DNA of 64,000 nt, taken from contig OY821747.1 in the NCBI GenBank assembly GCA_963682055.1, forward strand, positions 14,806,258 through 14,870,257. Reading direction: 5' to 3'. Made by a program: the position numbers and the translations under genes. The notes beneath the pieces were generated by a model. The model searched no databases. It was not told where the DNA came from and saw only the letters and a list, made by a program, of their open reading frames with translations. Origin of the DNA: Primula veris. Taxonomy: Eukaryota > Streptophyta > Magnoliopsida > Ericales > Primulaceae. Positions within the stretch are counted from its first letter, which is position 1; every line of letters starts with the position of its first letter. Of the stretch, positions 14,401 to 24,664 are shown one piece after another.

Positions 14401-15340
14401 TGCGAGTGTATGTGTATAACCTCTATGTGCATATATCATTTCCCTATTCTATATAAATTAAATTTCATCGTATAGGAGAAGTAACACTATGGTAAACCCG
14501 GTCCACTACCCCGAAAAACCCAACACATATTAGGGAATTCAAAAATAACTACCCTAAAATTAATTAAAAGTTTAAACTAAAAAAATTGATTGCTTAGCAC
14601 ACCGTGGACCTGGTTCATATAAGTCTTTATCGTATAGGAAGGGCTCAAACAGCCAAATTTAGAATTATAATGTAATCAAAATACATATCGACCACAGCAG
14701 CAGCCAACCTAATTCTTTCCTTGATTGTAAAATAGTACGAAGATAGACAAAATTTATCTTCTAATCCCATGACAATAAAGTGTAAAATAAACCGGAGCAA
14801 GCTACATACAGTTTTAAATCATATTAGTGTAGGAGTGACTTAGTGTAATTATGTGTGTACATACATACCAATCAATGGCGAAACTAGAATTTATATATGG
14901 GTGGGGGTGAATGAATTATATATATATACTAGTTTGTAATTATAGGGGGTGGGTGCTGAAAATGTATAATTGTCAACTTTTCAGGAAAAATATATAGAAA
15001 AAAATTCAAACTAATATAAGTATGGGGGTGTTGTATGTATACCTAGTTCCTCCCCTTGCCTCAAACAGCCAATTATAATGTAATCAAAATACAATCGACC
15101 TAGTTTTTTCTTGATTAAAAAAAAATAGCAGTATTAAATCTTTAGACCAGGAGTGAGTGACTTAGTGTAATAAGTGAATCTTATCTTTAAGAGTAAGTAA
15201 ATAAAAGAAAAAGAAAAAGAGACCTGCAAGACGCTGTTACAATAGCAGGTGTTACCGAAATTCTCGAAGCCAAAGTAACGCTCTCCTTCTGGAAATTCTT
15301 CTCCCAACGCTTTCTCTAATTTCGAACCCCCTCCTCCCAT
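5441..15340 (-). CDS. UBP3: Ubiquitin carboxyl-terminal hydrolase, UBP3/UBP4 type
   Basis: A cysteine protease of the USP family (C19) that removes ubiquitin from proteins. Six exons on the - strand: 15224-15340, 10930-11046, 10067-10165, 7003-7191, 6627-6808 and 5441-5837. All have GT-AG borders and join in frame to 366 aa plus TAG. The N-terminus [13 protein letters not shown] has a Gly at position 2, a plausible myristoylation site. The Cys box [13 protein letters not shown] places catalytic Cys at about residue 32. The [11 protein letters not shown] block follows at the exon 3/4 junction. Two CxxC pairs (about residues 183/186 and 230/233) form the zinc ribbon. The His box [12 protein letters not shown] has catalytic His at about 311, then WLYFDDENV. 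Sequence and length match Arabidopsis UBP3/UBP4 (about 365-371 aa), known for roles in pollen. All catalytic features are present, so it should be active. Introns 1 and 3 are long (4.2 and 2.9 kb) and full of small transposons. Confidence 0.96.
6210..6530. repeat. Imperfect inverted repeat in UBP intron 5
   Basis: The left arm (about 6210-6365) is pyrimidine-rich with recurring GTACCTnGGTTTCT-like motifs. The right arm (about 6395-6530) is its approximate reverse complement, with AGAAACCATGGTCC and AACCAAGG motifs. The short loop contains AACGGTTGAAAATTGACC. It could fold into a long imperfect hairpin in the pre-mRNA. No target duplication was identified, so MITE status is open. Confidence 0.6.
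8640..9464. mobile_element. Probable non-autonomous DNA transposon in UBP intron 3
   Basis: Both ends are rich in CCCGAACCCGA / TCGGGATTCGGG motifs in opposite orientation. One end reads GACCCCTACAG, i.e. CTGTAGGGGTC inverted, typical of plant hAT-like non-autonomous elements. The flanks TCTTACGTA (8631-8639) and TCTCACGTA (9465-9473) match 8 of 9 and may be the target duplication. The short open frames inside do not resemble any protein. The exact ends are uncertain. Confidence 0.45.
14004..14285 (+). mobile_element. Helitron-like non-autonomous element (copy 1)
   Basis: It begins TCTATTATAATAAG, a Helitron-type 5' end, and ends in CTAG. Just upstream of the end is a GC-rich hairpin around CACGCAACGCGTG, the standard Helitron 3' structure. 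The host bases are A before and T after, as expected for insertion between A and T without target duplication. It has no coding capacity (282 bp). A related copy lies on the other strand at 46147-46399. Confidence 0.65.
14478..14628. mobile_element. Small MITE with 11-bp target duplication
   Basis: A 151-bp segment is bounded by the direct repeat ATCGTATAGGA at 14467-14477 and 14629-14639. Its ends are inverted: AAACCCGGTCCAC on the left against GAACCAGGTCCAC read in reverse on the right. A duplication of 9-11 bp points to a Mutator-like origin. It lies in UBP intron 1. Confidence 0.55.
14643..15180. repeat. Diverged local duplication in UBP intron 1
   Basis: A stretch beginning CTCAAACAGCCAA at about 14644 recurs at about 15060, followed in both by TATAATGTAATCAAAATACA. 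Later in each copy comes GAGTGACTTAGTGTAAT (about 14832 and 15157). The second copy is shorter by internal deletion and abuts the first UBP intron boundary. Between the copies, 14873-15060 resembles a MITE: GCGAAACTAGAATTT on the left, and CTAGTTCCTCCCC (the inverse) on the right. Confidence 0.5.
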
Positions 15341-15345
15341 CCCTA

Positions 15346-15404
<59 letters not shown>

Positions 15405-15600
15405 GTCTATCTCTTCTTTTCTGTCTCTATAACCAGCTGGCGGATCGGAGAGATGATTTCTACTACGGAGATACAAATAAGGAGATACAAACTCATTTAA
15501 TCTCTACTACGCTACTACCTTACCATCCCACCACAATACAATACAATACAATACAATACTTCTTCTAAAATTTTATTGTTAAATGTTAGTCGTATCATCC
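15341..15600 (-). promoter_or_regulatory. UBP upstream/5' UTR region with microsatellites
   Basis: Immediately upstream of the UBP start codon are a pyrimidine tract (15348-15365 on the + strand) and a (TA)n run at about 15366-15393, then a (ACAAT)n run at 15531-15558. The stretch 15411-15540 (from GTCTCTATAACCAGCTGG to CTACCTTACC) is related to repeat copies at 20100-20177 plus 56540-56560 and at 57330-57480. The UBP 5' region is therefore part of a local repeat family. No clear TATA box can be assigned among the TA repeats. Confidence 0.5.
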
Positions 15601-15623
15601 TTTATATTATATATATACATACG

Positions 15624-16761
15624 GGTTAATTCATGTTTTTAATGCACCCAACTATAAACTTATAAACGGTTTGACAATTTATGTACTCGATTACAAAATT
15701 TAATAATTTGTATGCCAAACAAATCACAATCGGTCAATCAATAACTTGACGTCAAATTATCAAACAGAAGTTTGGTCACGAACCTACATGTGACCTATTT
15801 TCGTTACAGCTCAGGGGTATTTTAATCCGTTAATAAAAAAACGTATTCTGCTTATTTTACATTCTATCTGCCTCTCTATATACGATCAAATTTGGGCAAA
15901 AAATAGCCCACTGATTATATCTCACTCACAAATCCCCAAATCTTTCTTTCCTAAATAAATTAGGGTTATTCAAAGTTATCAAGTACAATAAAATATTTAG
16001 CGAACTGCAGAATTGAGATTTAAAGATGAACTGGAAAGTTCATGAATGGATAGACCCTTTAGAATATGGTAAATCAACTTATTTATCAATAACAAGGGAT
16101 TATATTAAACTTAATTAGATAATGATCCACTTTTATTAAATAATAAATGAATTAATGTTAATTATGGTTATTTTTCTTATCAATCTATTATAAACTGAAT
16201 AATCTTTGTTAGGATTTCTTGTTTATTTATTTTTCTGAGTTATTAAATTTGAACAATATTGATAATTAAGGTTTAATCAGTGTTCATTATTTCTTGAGTT
16301 TTTTAATATGGATAATAAAGTTTAATTAGGTATATTTTTTTAAATTGCAGATAACATGCCGGTGTTATTTGCCGAAATAATAAAATACAATATTTAAGGG
16401 CGTCAGTTGTTTACTATGATTTTTGAGGTGGTGTTATGTGCCGAGATAAGAAAATACTGTGTCATTTTACTAAAGTGGCCGTCCAACGAAAGAGTTGATG
16501 TATTATGTTAAATATGTGTGTAAATCGGGGTTATAGTTGCGGATGTGATATAAGAGAAGAAAGAGATGAAGTGGTTTTTGGCGACAAAAATAAGGGCAAA
16601 AGGATAATATACACATTTAAGCTAACTTCTATTTGATAATTTGACGTCAGGTTGTTGATTGATCGATTATGGTTTGTTTGTTATGTAAATTGTTAATTTT
16701 TGTAGTCGAGTATGCAAATTGTTAACGGTCAATAATTTAGTGAAGTAAACATGAATTAACC
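15624..16761. mobile_element. Long-TIR non-autonomous DNA transposon
   Basis: About 145 bp at 15624-15772 recur inverted at 16616-16761. Both arms begin GGTTAATTCATGTTT and share TTGACGTCA followed by AATTATCAAA. Long TIRs are typical of Mutator-like elements. The flanks are TA-rich and do not show an unambiguous target duplication. Inside is a short open stretch starting MNWKVHEWID at 16026 that soon ends; I do not recognise it. Confidence 0.6.
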
Positions 16762-17144
16762 TTTTATATATATTTTAAGTGACACATGTACCTATAAAGT
16801 TTAAAACTCACATTAATTTAATTTTAACAACATTATCTATTCTTTAATTAAAAAAATAATTATTCAATTGATATTAAACTTTTTAGAAGAACATATTTTG
16901 ACTTTATATATCAATCAAGAAAGAAAGGAAAATCCACTAAAATAAGGAAAAGCAAAGAAAAAAACAATCCAATAATAATATGCCCAATGAAGGAAATTAT
17001 GTCCAATGCAGAATAAGGAAAAAGAAAGAAAAAAATTAATCTGCTAAAAATATGCCCATAAATATGAAATATGAAGAATATTACGCCCAAAATATTAATA
17101 GAGAACTTGGGAAAACAAAGGGAAAAAAATCCACTAAAATATCA

Positions 17145-17360
17145 ATAAAGCTATATAGCCAGACATTATAAACAGACTATATACCGAGTGATGACTTGTC
17201 AATAGACATTCCAAAATTAAAAAATAATCTCTCTCAAACAATTAACAAATATACGTCTACTCTCTCTCTTCTTCCAAAACACAATCAATTCCACCGAGGA
17301 TCTAATGCAGAAATATCGCACCAAATTAATTTTTTCCCAATTTGTGATTTATCCTTCCTC
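17145..17360 (+). repeat. Direct repeat flanking FAR1-related fragment, left copy
   Basis: It starts ATAAAGCTATATAGCCAGAC and ends near GTGATTTATCC. The same sequence with a handful of mismatches is at 18775-18990. It contains a CTCTCTCTTCTTCC tract followed by CACAATCAATTCCACCGAGG, which looks like a plant promoter/5' UTR. It lies upstream of the FAR1-related fragment. Confidence 0.85.
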
Positions 17361-18084
17361 ACCCAGCAATGAAAACACCCTAGCTTATTCAATTGGTAAA
17401 GCTGCAGCCCTAACAGATAATCATCTACTTTATTCATTAAACTCTTGTTTTTATTCTAAAGAAACTTGTTTGTTGGCTACAAATCTTGTCACAAATGATT
17501 GATTTCAAGGTGTCGATTGTTATACGGTCTGAATAACTGCTCACTAATGCTATTGAAAAGTTATTAACTTAGCATGCTTGTTTAGATTCTGGGGATATCA
17601 TTACATGTTTCGAAATATTTTAAAAAAAGTTATCCAATTAAAGCGCTTGTTTGGGTGCAGATTTAAAGTTGCAAAGAATATACGTTCCTTTCGTTTAAAG
17701 CTTATAGCTATTTCGGCAAAAAAATCTCCAATTTGCAGTGTTTGACTAAATATACTTCCAACTTCTAAGATGAAAAAAAAAAACAGAGCTCTTAAAATGC
17801 AATGCAGCAGACAAGGCTAGACAAATCAACACTAACCACCATTTGACAAAGTTACATAAATTGTGATTTGTTATTTTTTAACAAAAACGTTTTACTTCTT
17901 TACATATTTTCATAATGTAATCATAAGTTTTCCATTTTTTAAAATTAAAATTACTTCACCGGTTGATTGAGTGTTTGTGTTTGTATAATAGTTGAAAAGA
18001 ATTGGATTATGAACAAACCATTATACTTTTGCTATTATAGTTAATTAGCTTTAGCCATGGTTATATTCTTTTCCAAATGTCATT

Positions 18085-18774
18085 ATGTTAAAACAAATGG
18101 TTCTCCAGGCGTTTACTAAAATCATGGAAGGTTTGGAAATAAGAGAAGATAATGAAGTAAACAATCATAATGTGGCAGAGTTATTGGAGCCAAAAGTTGC
18201 AATGATGTTTGATTTAGAAACTCAAGCCCAAAATTTTTATGCTACTTATGCAAGAGCAAAAGGTTTTGCTGTAACAATTTCTAACTCAAAAAAGAAAGAT
18301 GCAATAAAGTATTGGATACAGTTCGGTTGCCACAAAAATGGATTGCTAAAGAAACTCGTTGATCACTTGGCTAGTCATCCAACAACTAAGACGGATTGTA
18401 AAGCAACAATGAAAATAACACGTCAGTTTGATGACAAATGGAAGGTGACCTCTATCAAATTAGAGCACAACCATGAAATGGACCCGAAAGGGATAAAATA
18501 TTTGAGGTGTTATAGGAATCTTCCAACGCATGTCCAAAGAGAGATTGAGTTAAATTGTGAAGCAGGAATTAAGATAAACAAAACTGTTGATGTATTACAA
18601 TAAATGTCGGGTGAAAATGATGATCAACCATGGATAGAAAAGGATCTCCGAAATCATATGGATAAAGTTAGGCGCAATGCAATCAAAGGGGGGATGCTAG
18701 AGCAATGATTAGTTATTTTCAAAAAATGCAAGCTGACAACAATGATTTTTTCTATTCTATTGATTTTGATGACG
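18085..18774 (+). pseudogene. FAR1/FHY3-related protein fragment (broken)
   Basis: A 172-codon frame encodes the FAR1-type DNA-binding domain, a WRKY-GCM1-class zinc finger related to MULE transposases. The region around AQNFYATYARAKGFAV opens the domain. A Cys in FGCHK, a second Cys in TDCKATM and the HNHEMDP motif supply the C2H2-like ligands. TAA at 18601-18603 interrupts the frame, but coding resemblance continues (QPWIEKDLRNHMDKVRRNA). A one-base shift near 18690 then restores MISYFQKMQADNNDFFYSIDF, the usual linker before the MULE domain. The similarity stops at 18774, exactly where the downstream direct repeat begins. The MULE transposase and SWIM domains are absent. It is most likely a dead FAR1-related gene or transposase remnant. 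Confidence 0.75.
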
Positions 18775-18990
18775 ATAAAGCTATATAGCCAGACATTAGA
18801 AACATACTATATACCCGAGTGATGACCTGTCAATAGACATTCCAAAATTAAAAAACAATCTCTCTCAAACTATTAGCAAATATCTGTCTACTCTCTCTCT
18901 TCTTTCAAAACACAATCAATTCCACCGAGGATCTAATGCAAAAATATCGCACCAAATTAATTTTTTCCCAATTTGTGATTTATCCCTCCT
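18775..18990 (+). repeat. Direct repeat flanking FAR1-related fragment, right copy
   Basis: This is the second copy of the 17145-17360 segment, same orientation, differing by scattered substitutions. Its left border coincides with the break in the FAR1-like coding sequence. Confidence 0.85.
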
Positions 18991-19303
18991 TCCAAAAACT
19001 ACATTGTTAACTAACAATTTTAGTTAACAAGGAAGATAATACCACTATTGTAGATACTTTTATTATATTATTATACTTTAACACACCTTAAACTATAGTC
19101 ATTTTTTTCGTTTTATACCACAAACTATGAAATTTTATTCATGGTACTGTGAACTTTGATTTTTTTTTTTGTTTAATACAATTACGTCAACTCTAACTGT
19201 TTTTTAGATGGAATCCGTGAACGCTTTATCTAACTTTAAACCCCATCCTCCCATATGTAGAAGTTTGAGTCATGTTGTTATAAAATTGTTATGTGTTTTG
19301 TGT
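18991..19303. other. Non-coding stretch; left flank of repeat unit 1
   Basis: No gene seen. The part from about 19262 (GAGTCATGTTGTTATAAAA) is collinear with 57296 onwards (GAGTTGTGTTGTTACAAAA), the second local copy of the repeat. Confidence 0.5.
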
Positions 19304-20084
19304 AGAGTGGAATTTTATACCGAAACGTACTAAACAACCACAATTACCACTCATATTGTACTGTTCATACCGTATTTGCGGTAGTACCGCATATTTGGTA
19401 TGGTAGTACCGTACCGTTCAAGTAAAGTGGTACGGTAACGGTACTTAATTGTGAATACCATGGTAATGTACCATTGTACCGATCATACCGAATATCTATA
19501 ATTAATTAATTATATTATATTTTGTATGTAAGCTTCTATGAAGGCTTAACAAATTGAAAATTTATTTTATTGTGGTTTGTTGAAGGATGTTTTGTCAAAT
19601 GTTATTTGTTTTCAAATTTCATTTTCACATCTTGAATGATTTGATTTTAGCGTTGAGACTTGTAAATGTTTTAACTGTAAAGATTAGAAAATGCATGTTT
19701 TATTCTCAATTTTTTTTTACCGGGACGTATTATATAAATACATACTATCTCAAGCCATTATTTATGAGATGAGTAAAAAATTGCAATGTGTTCTTATTTA
19801 GATACCAATTGATGAGTATAACACGTTTGAGTTTTCATAATGAATTTTTGTTGGTCATAACATATTATTAGTTGTAGAGAGTTTTATTTTACCTTTTTTA
19901 CATGCTATTTTATGTTGGTAATGTACAGTATCATATCATTAACATAACGAATATACAGCATACCAAAAGTGCGGTATGTCGAATGTGCGGTACGGTAATG
20001 GTATGAAGAAAACTCATAGCATACATGTATGGTACGGTAATGGTATGCTTAAAATGCCAATGGTATTATACCAACTTCACCCCT
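19304..20084. mobile_element. hAT-like non-autonomous element with a local empty site
   Basis: The left end AGAGTGGAATTTTATACC and the inverted right end AGGGGTGAAGTTGGTATA form a TIR. The ends are full of GGTACGGTA / TACCGTACC motifs. Flanks TTTTGTGT (19296-19303) and GTTTGTGT (20086-20093) match 7 of 8. The related sequence at 57300-57345 runs through the same point without the insert and with a single TCTTGTGT. No transposase is encoded. Confidence 0.7.
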
Positions 20085-20177
20085 AGTTTGTGTATTTTTT
20101 TTGTCTCTATAACTAGCCGGGGATCGGAGAGGGGCAGAATGATTTCTCTTCTTTATTTGTTTTGTAGAAATATTACT

Positions 20178-21298
20178 TGTTTCACACAAATTTTCGCTTA
20201 GGCTTGAAAATGAAAGAATGAAAATTAATGGTGAACAAAAGAATTTATATTTCAATTTATGCGAGTACAATTCTCTGAATAATTTTCTACAAAACTAGAA
20301 AATAAATAATCATTTGATTATTCCTTCGAACAACTTTTGGTGGCTTGATTGAGTTGTTTTGGGATCGAATGCTTAAATTCTTGAAGAAACACTTGATTTG
20401 AGCTTGATATTGTTTATGATGATCAAATATTGGTTCTCTTGAGTTTGTTTTGTACTTGATTGATGTTCTTCAACTTTAATGAAGATATTTGTTGACTTGA
20501 TCTTGAGAAACTTCGAGTTCGCGGCTTTGAATGCTTCTTGCGGATCGAACAGTGGATTTGCTTGAGTTTCTTGATGAACTTTGTTGAAGATTTTCAAATT
20601 TGTTGAAGGTCTTTGAAGGTTGATCTTGAGAAACGTCTAATTCGCGGCTCTTAATGCTGCTTGCGGATCGAACGATGGATTTGTTTGAGTTTGTTGATGA
20701 ACTTGGTTGAAAATCTTCTAATTTGTTGAAGGTCTTTGAAGATTGATATTGAGAAACGTCTGATTCGCGACCTTTTAATGCTTATTGCGGATCGAACGTA
20801 GGATCTTCTTCGATTTGTTGATAAACTTGATGAAACTTTGAATCTTCTTGGTGATCTTCGAGGATTCGAGACTTGATTTTGTCTTGAATTCTGCAGAGCT
20901 TCTCTCTAAATCTTCTTTGCCTTGAATTTTTGTGTCGAAAATGTGAGGCCTCCCCCTCTATTTATAGTAGTGGCGTGAAATATTTGTAATGGTGCCTCCC
21001 CAAGTTTGATATTTTTACCAAATAGGTAAAAATGTTTTAAAAGCATTACAAAAGAGCATTATATACGAAGTTATTCTTTCATTTGTAATAAATTAATCAC
21101 TTTCGAGAAAAGAAATATTTTATATATTTATTATCCTTTTCTTTTATTTGACAATAAATATGTATTTTTCTTCTATTTTTTCTTTTAGTATACTAATATT
21201 TCCTTCTTTCTTTTAGTTAGAAAATTAGTAATTACTTTTAATTTAATTTAGGACACACGTGTCACATTTTTAGTGGCTGTAAAATTTGAGTATCTACA
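20178..21298 (-). repeat. 3' LTR of element A
   Basis: It begins (on + strand) TGTTTCACACAAATTTTCGC and ends TATCTACA, so on the - strand it is a TG...CA LTR. It matches 55433-56539 throughout with indels and substitutions, including a tandem series of GGATCGAAC and TTGATGAACTTG motifs. Adjacent at 21299-21315 is the purine tract (- strand GAATGGGGCATT) expected just before a 3' LTR. This argues against it being a solo LTR. Confidence 0.85.
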
Positions 21299-22103
21299 AA
21301 TGCCCCATTCGAGACTTGTTTACTTGAATATTTGAAATGAACGAGTCTCGAACATATTATTATTTTATTTTATTTTACTTTTTAGAGAGTTTGGAAACTT
21401 TTGAACTGATATTGAAAAATAAATAAATTACTTAAGCGATTATGAGAAAAATTAAGCTTTTCATTTTTAATTTTTTTGACATAAAATTGAGCTTTTATAC
21501 CGGTGTTAAACAAAATTTTGTTCCGAAACACTCTGCTTTTGGTAATTAAAGAGAATATATCTGATGCACAAAAACTAGGAGGAAATTAAAGAAAATATAT
21601 CTGATACACAAAAACTAATTTTGAGCTTTCCTTGCCACATTAAACTGATTAGCACAAAGATAGCAACTGATTAAAACGGATATTTTTTGATTTTCTCAGC
21701 TTTTGGTGGAAAGAGACGTTATTACTCAAGCCTATAAATAGTAGCTTTCACTAGCTATAAAATTATACCCAAAACAGTATGTGCTTTAATTCTCCTGTAT
21801 TCTTTTATGCAAGTCCGATTCCAGAGTTTTTCTTTTAATTTCCTTTTTGGAGTAGTGTTAAAGCTTGTACTCAACTTACTCTTCTGGTCGAACACCTCAA
21901 CATGTTGGTTTACTTATCCATCACTTTTAGCAAATATATCTCTTTTATTTTTAGAAGCAATTAAGTTGCATGCCATGTCTTTGAAGTAATGTTTAGGCAA
22001 GAACTTGGTTTTTGTTCCGGAAATAGACAACTAGTTTAGACATTAACCATATGTACAAGTGTTTTTTTTTTCCAGTTGGTTCTTATTTGCTTGATGTTTT
22101 AGG
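21299..22103. other. Element A spacer next to the 3' LTR
   Basis: Non-coding. It contains the polypurine tract of element A, a 38-bp imperfect tandem repeat (AGAGAATATATCTGATGCAC and AAGAAAATATATCTGATACAC, about 21549-21625), and a + strand core promoter candidate at 21733. The copia element is inserted at its right end; the target duplication candidate is TTAGG at 22099-22103. Confidence 0.55.
21715..21790 (+). promoter_or_regulatory. Putative promoter of the antisense PMD gene
   Basis: TATAAATA at 21733-21740 is followed about 30 bp later by pyrimidine-A start-site-like sequence (TTTCACTAG). It points away from the 3' LTR, in the direction of the PMD gene, whose first recognisable codons are at 42175. 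With the nested elements removed, the distance is about 1.7 kb, so a 5' UTR intron would be needed; a splice acceptor TCTATAG lies just before 42165. This is inference from position and motif only. Confidence 0.35.
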
Positions 22104-23362
22104 TGATAGAAAATCAGTTTACACAGCGGAAAAAACGTGCCCAGACTCTTAGGTTTAGTATGTATGTATATTATCAAATAAATCATGTTTTACCATATAG
22201 GTTTAGATCATACCGAATAACATCGGGGAATAGATGGCGGCTGTGATGTAACAGATTCGCCTCAACTCTTCTACCTTATTCCTGAACTAGCACATTGCTC
22301 CTTGAAAGAGGGTGGGCTCTTTCTCTCTCTAGGCAATCTCGAAATATAGTTATGAAAACAATTATTCTGCCAAGAAAAAGGGCGTGCTATATGTAGGATA
22401 AGGTAGAGACTTGTAGGCTGATTAGGATAGAGCTCCTTAAAAAGATTTCATGCTATCATATCTCCTTAAAACCCGAGATATACACAATCAATTTAAATCG
22501 TGATTTATTCCACTAAAGATCACGACTGATCTCTCTGCTATAATCCGAATATCCAATTCTTTCCAATTGTCAAACATGTTCATTATCTCTCCACGTAAAG
22601 ATTAACCAGATACTCATTTATTAAATTAAATCACTAACTGATTTCTTATTTAATAAATGTATTATCCCTAAGTCTGTCTACTTAACTTATTTGTCGTGTC
22701 GGATTATAAATCCATCTGCAGGGTTTACATGAACAAAACTTATAACCTTCCTCAAGGGAGTATCATCAATCTCTTATGGGACGTGGATTTCTTTTATTAC
22801 TAATAAACATTGATACGAATAATGCTGCCATCCAACTCATTAAGTTTATTGACTCGTTACGAATATCACTATGTATGAATTAAAATGATAAACACATTCA
22901 TACCCTAAATAGAAATATAGGAATTAAGAGCATAAACAATAAATATGACCACGAGTTATAAATCATTTTGTCTAGTCAGTCACCAAATGATTATTTCGTA
23001 ACAGTCCTGTTTAATACACACAAAGTGCACTAGTAAATGGAGTTGGAATTTATCCGTTTTCTGTAGTCAAGACAGACCTACTAAAACCACATACTACAAC
23101 TCTACTGATGGTTTGTCCATTTCCATCTAAAGTTGTAAACATATAACTTATATTCTATTAGAACCGACAGTCTAATCTTCCGTGTATAAGCTGTACTCTA
23201 CACACTAGACCATCTACTAAATAGAATAATAGACACTTATTTAGTCATTTAAAAAATAATGATAAATAACAATTGTTCATATTATTCTCATTAAATAGAT
23301 CAATTAAAAAATTGTCAAATATAAATCCAAAAACAAGCATGTCTTTTAGTATATTTCTAACA
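22104..23362 (-). repeat. 3' LTR of the copia element
   Basis: 1259 bp. Its 3' portion (23134-23362 on the + strand) is nearly identical to 24426-24659. A purine-rich stretch on the - strand (GTCTATAGTGAGAT) abuts its outer side at 23363-23376, as expected for the polypurine tract. Confidence 0.8.
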
Positions 23363-23488
23363 ATCTCACTATAGACTTAAAGCCATGCTGACATACATCA
23401 CACTCCCATGTTCTCCATATGCCTACTAAAAGTATTCGTCGGAAGACTATTAGTGAATGGATATGCTAGGTTGTTCGCCGATGCAATC

Positions 23489-23725
23489 TTAGTCACCACC
23501 ACATCTCCTCTTTCTATGATCTCTCGTATAACGTGATACTTCCTTTGGGTGCTTAGCCTTCTTGTGTGTTCTAGGTTCCTTCACATTCGAAACCGCCCCA
23601 CTATTATCGTAATAAAGTGTAACAGGCGATTGTGCAGAAGGTACCACACCAAGATCCAAAAGAAAGTTCCGGAGCCACACAACCTCTTTAGCTGCCTCAT
23701 TGACAGCCACATACTCGACTTCCAT
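23489..23725 (-). pseudogene. Copia RNase H remnant
   Basis: The frame opens MEVEYVAVNEAAKEVVWLR and contains PVTLYYDNSGAVSNVKEP, the RNase H block with the metal-binding Asp of Ty1/copia polyproteins (usual form YCDNxxAI). The C-terminal HIDIRYHFIRD-like segment is altered by frame shift. It follows the RT remnant in the correct order and is not functional alone. Confidence 0.8.
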
Positions 23726-23830
23726 AGTTGAATCAGCAATGCAATCTTGCTTGATGCTTCTCTAACTAATGACTCCACCGCCTAATGTGAACACATTTCC
23801 AGAGGTTGATTTTCTGGAATCCATATCTGA

Positions 23831-24430
23831 CTAAAAATCTGAGTCTGTATACCTAGTAGCCACTAGACTATCCGCACCGTAAGCCAACATGTAATCTCTA
23901 GTTATTTTCAGATACTTGATTCTACGTTTCCAATCACGTATAAGTTTGATCCAAAGAATGTGACTGGTTTCTCCCAAATCCTTCATATCGAATTGTCCAG
24001 ATAACCATACTTTGACCGCCGATAATATTCTTACATCATTTCCGATTAGTAGTATATCGTCAACATATAGTATTAAAATCGCATTAACGCCTCCATCATG
24101 CTTCATGTAAACACATGACTCATCATAACTCTGATTAAAATCATAAGACTTAATGGCTTGGTCAAAGTGATTATTGCAAGACCTTGATGTTTGCTTAAGC
24201 CCATAAATGGACCTTTTAAGCTTGCACACTAAATGCTCTTGGTCCTTTGCTATGAATCCATCTGGTTGCACCATATAAATGCATTCCTCAAGACTTCCGT
24301 TAAGGAAAGCTGTATTGACATCCATTTGCCAAATTTCGTAATCGAAATGAGCTGCAATGGACAAGAGAATCTGGATAGACTTTTGCATGGCTACCGGCGA
24401 GAAGGTTTCTTCATAATCGATCCCTAAGAT
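23831..24430 (-). pseudogene. Copia reverse transcriptase remnant
   Basis: The frame starts at the deletion junction with GIDYEETFSPVAM and runs on into QMDVNTAFLNGSLEE and SIYGLKQTSRSCNNHF, ending with the catalytic ILYVDDILLIGND motif. This is a Ty1/copia RT of about 190 aa, cut off at its N-terminal side by the junction with the 5' LTR fragment and followed by stops. It is dead, since integrase and protease are missing. Confidence 0.9.
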
Positions 24431-24659
24431 GTAAACATATAACTTATATTCTATTAGAACCGACAGTCTAATCTTCCGTGTGTAAGCTGTACTCTACACA
24501 TTAGACCATCTACTAAATAGAATAATAGACACTTATTTAGTCATTTAAACAATAATGATAAATAACAACTGCTCATATTATTCTCATTAAATAGATCAAT
24601 TCAAAACATTGTCAAATATAAATTAAAAAACAAGCATGTGTTTTAGTATATTTCTAACA
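24426..24659 (-). repeat. Truncated 5' LTR of the copia element
   Basis: It matches 23134-23362 almost base for base, from GTAAACATATAACTTATATT to TTTCTAACA. The left border at about 24426 is the internal deletion breakpoint. Confidence 0.85.
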
Positions 24660-24664
24660 TTAAG

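Larger units (their letters stand above)
22104..24659 (-). mobile_element. Ty1/copia element with large internal deletion
   Basis: The 3' LTR is 22104-23362 (inverted ends TGATAGAAA / TTTCTAACA). The RNase H and RT remnants follow on the - strand, then only the last part of the 5' LTR (24426-24659). The target duplication candidates are TTAGG (22099-22103) and TTAAG (24660-24664). Gag, protease, integrase, the priming site and most of the 5' LTR are gone. The deletion joins the LTR directly to the start of RT. It is inserted in the element A spacer. Confidence 0.8.

Noticed and set aside
17305..17502. 65-codon frame upstream of the FAR1-related fragment
   Set aside because: It overlaps the direct repeat and reads like translated leader; no domain.
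20178..21298. Solo LTR
   Set aside because: The purine tract at its inner side, the mismatch of its immediate flanks and the continuity of its left flank with the right flank of 56539 favour the 3' LTR of element A.
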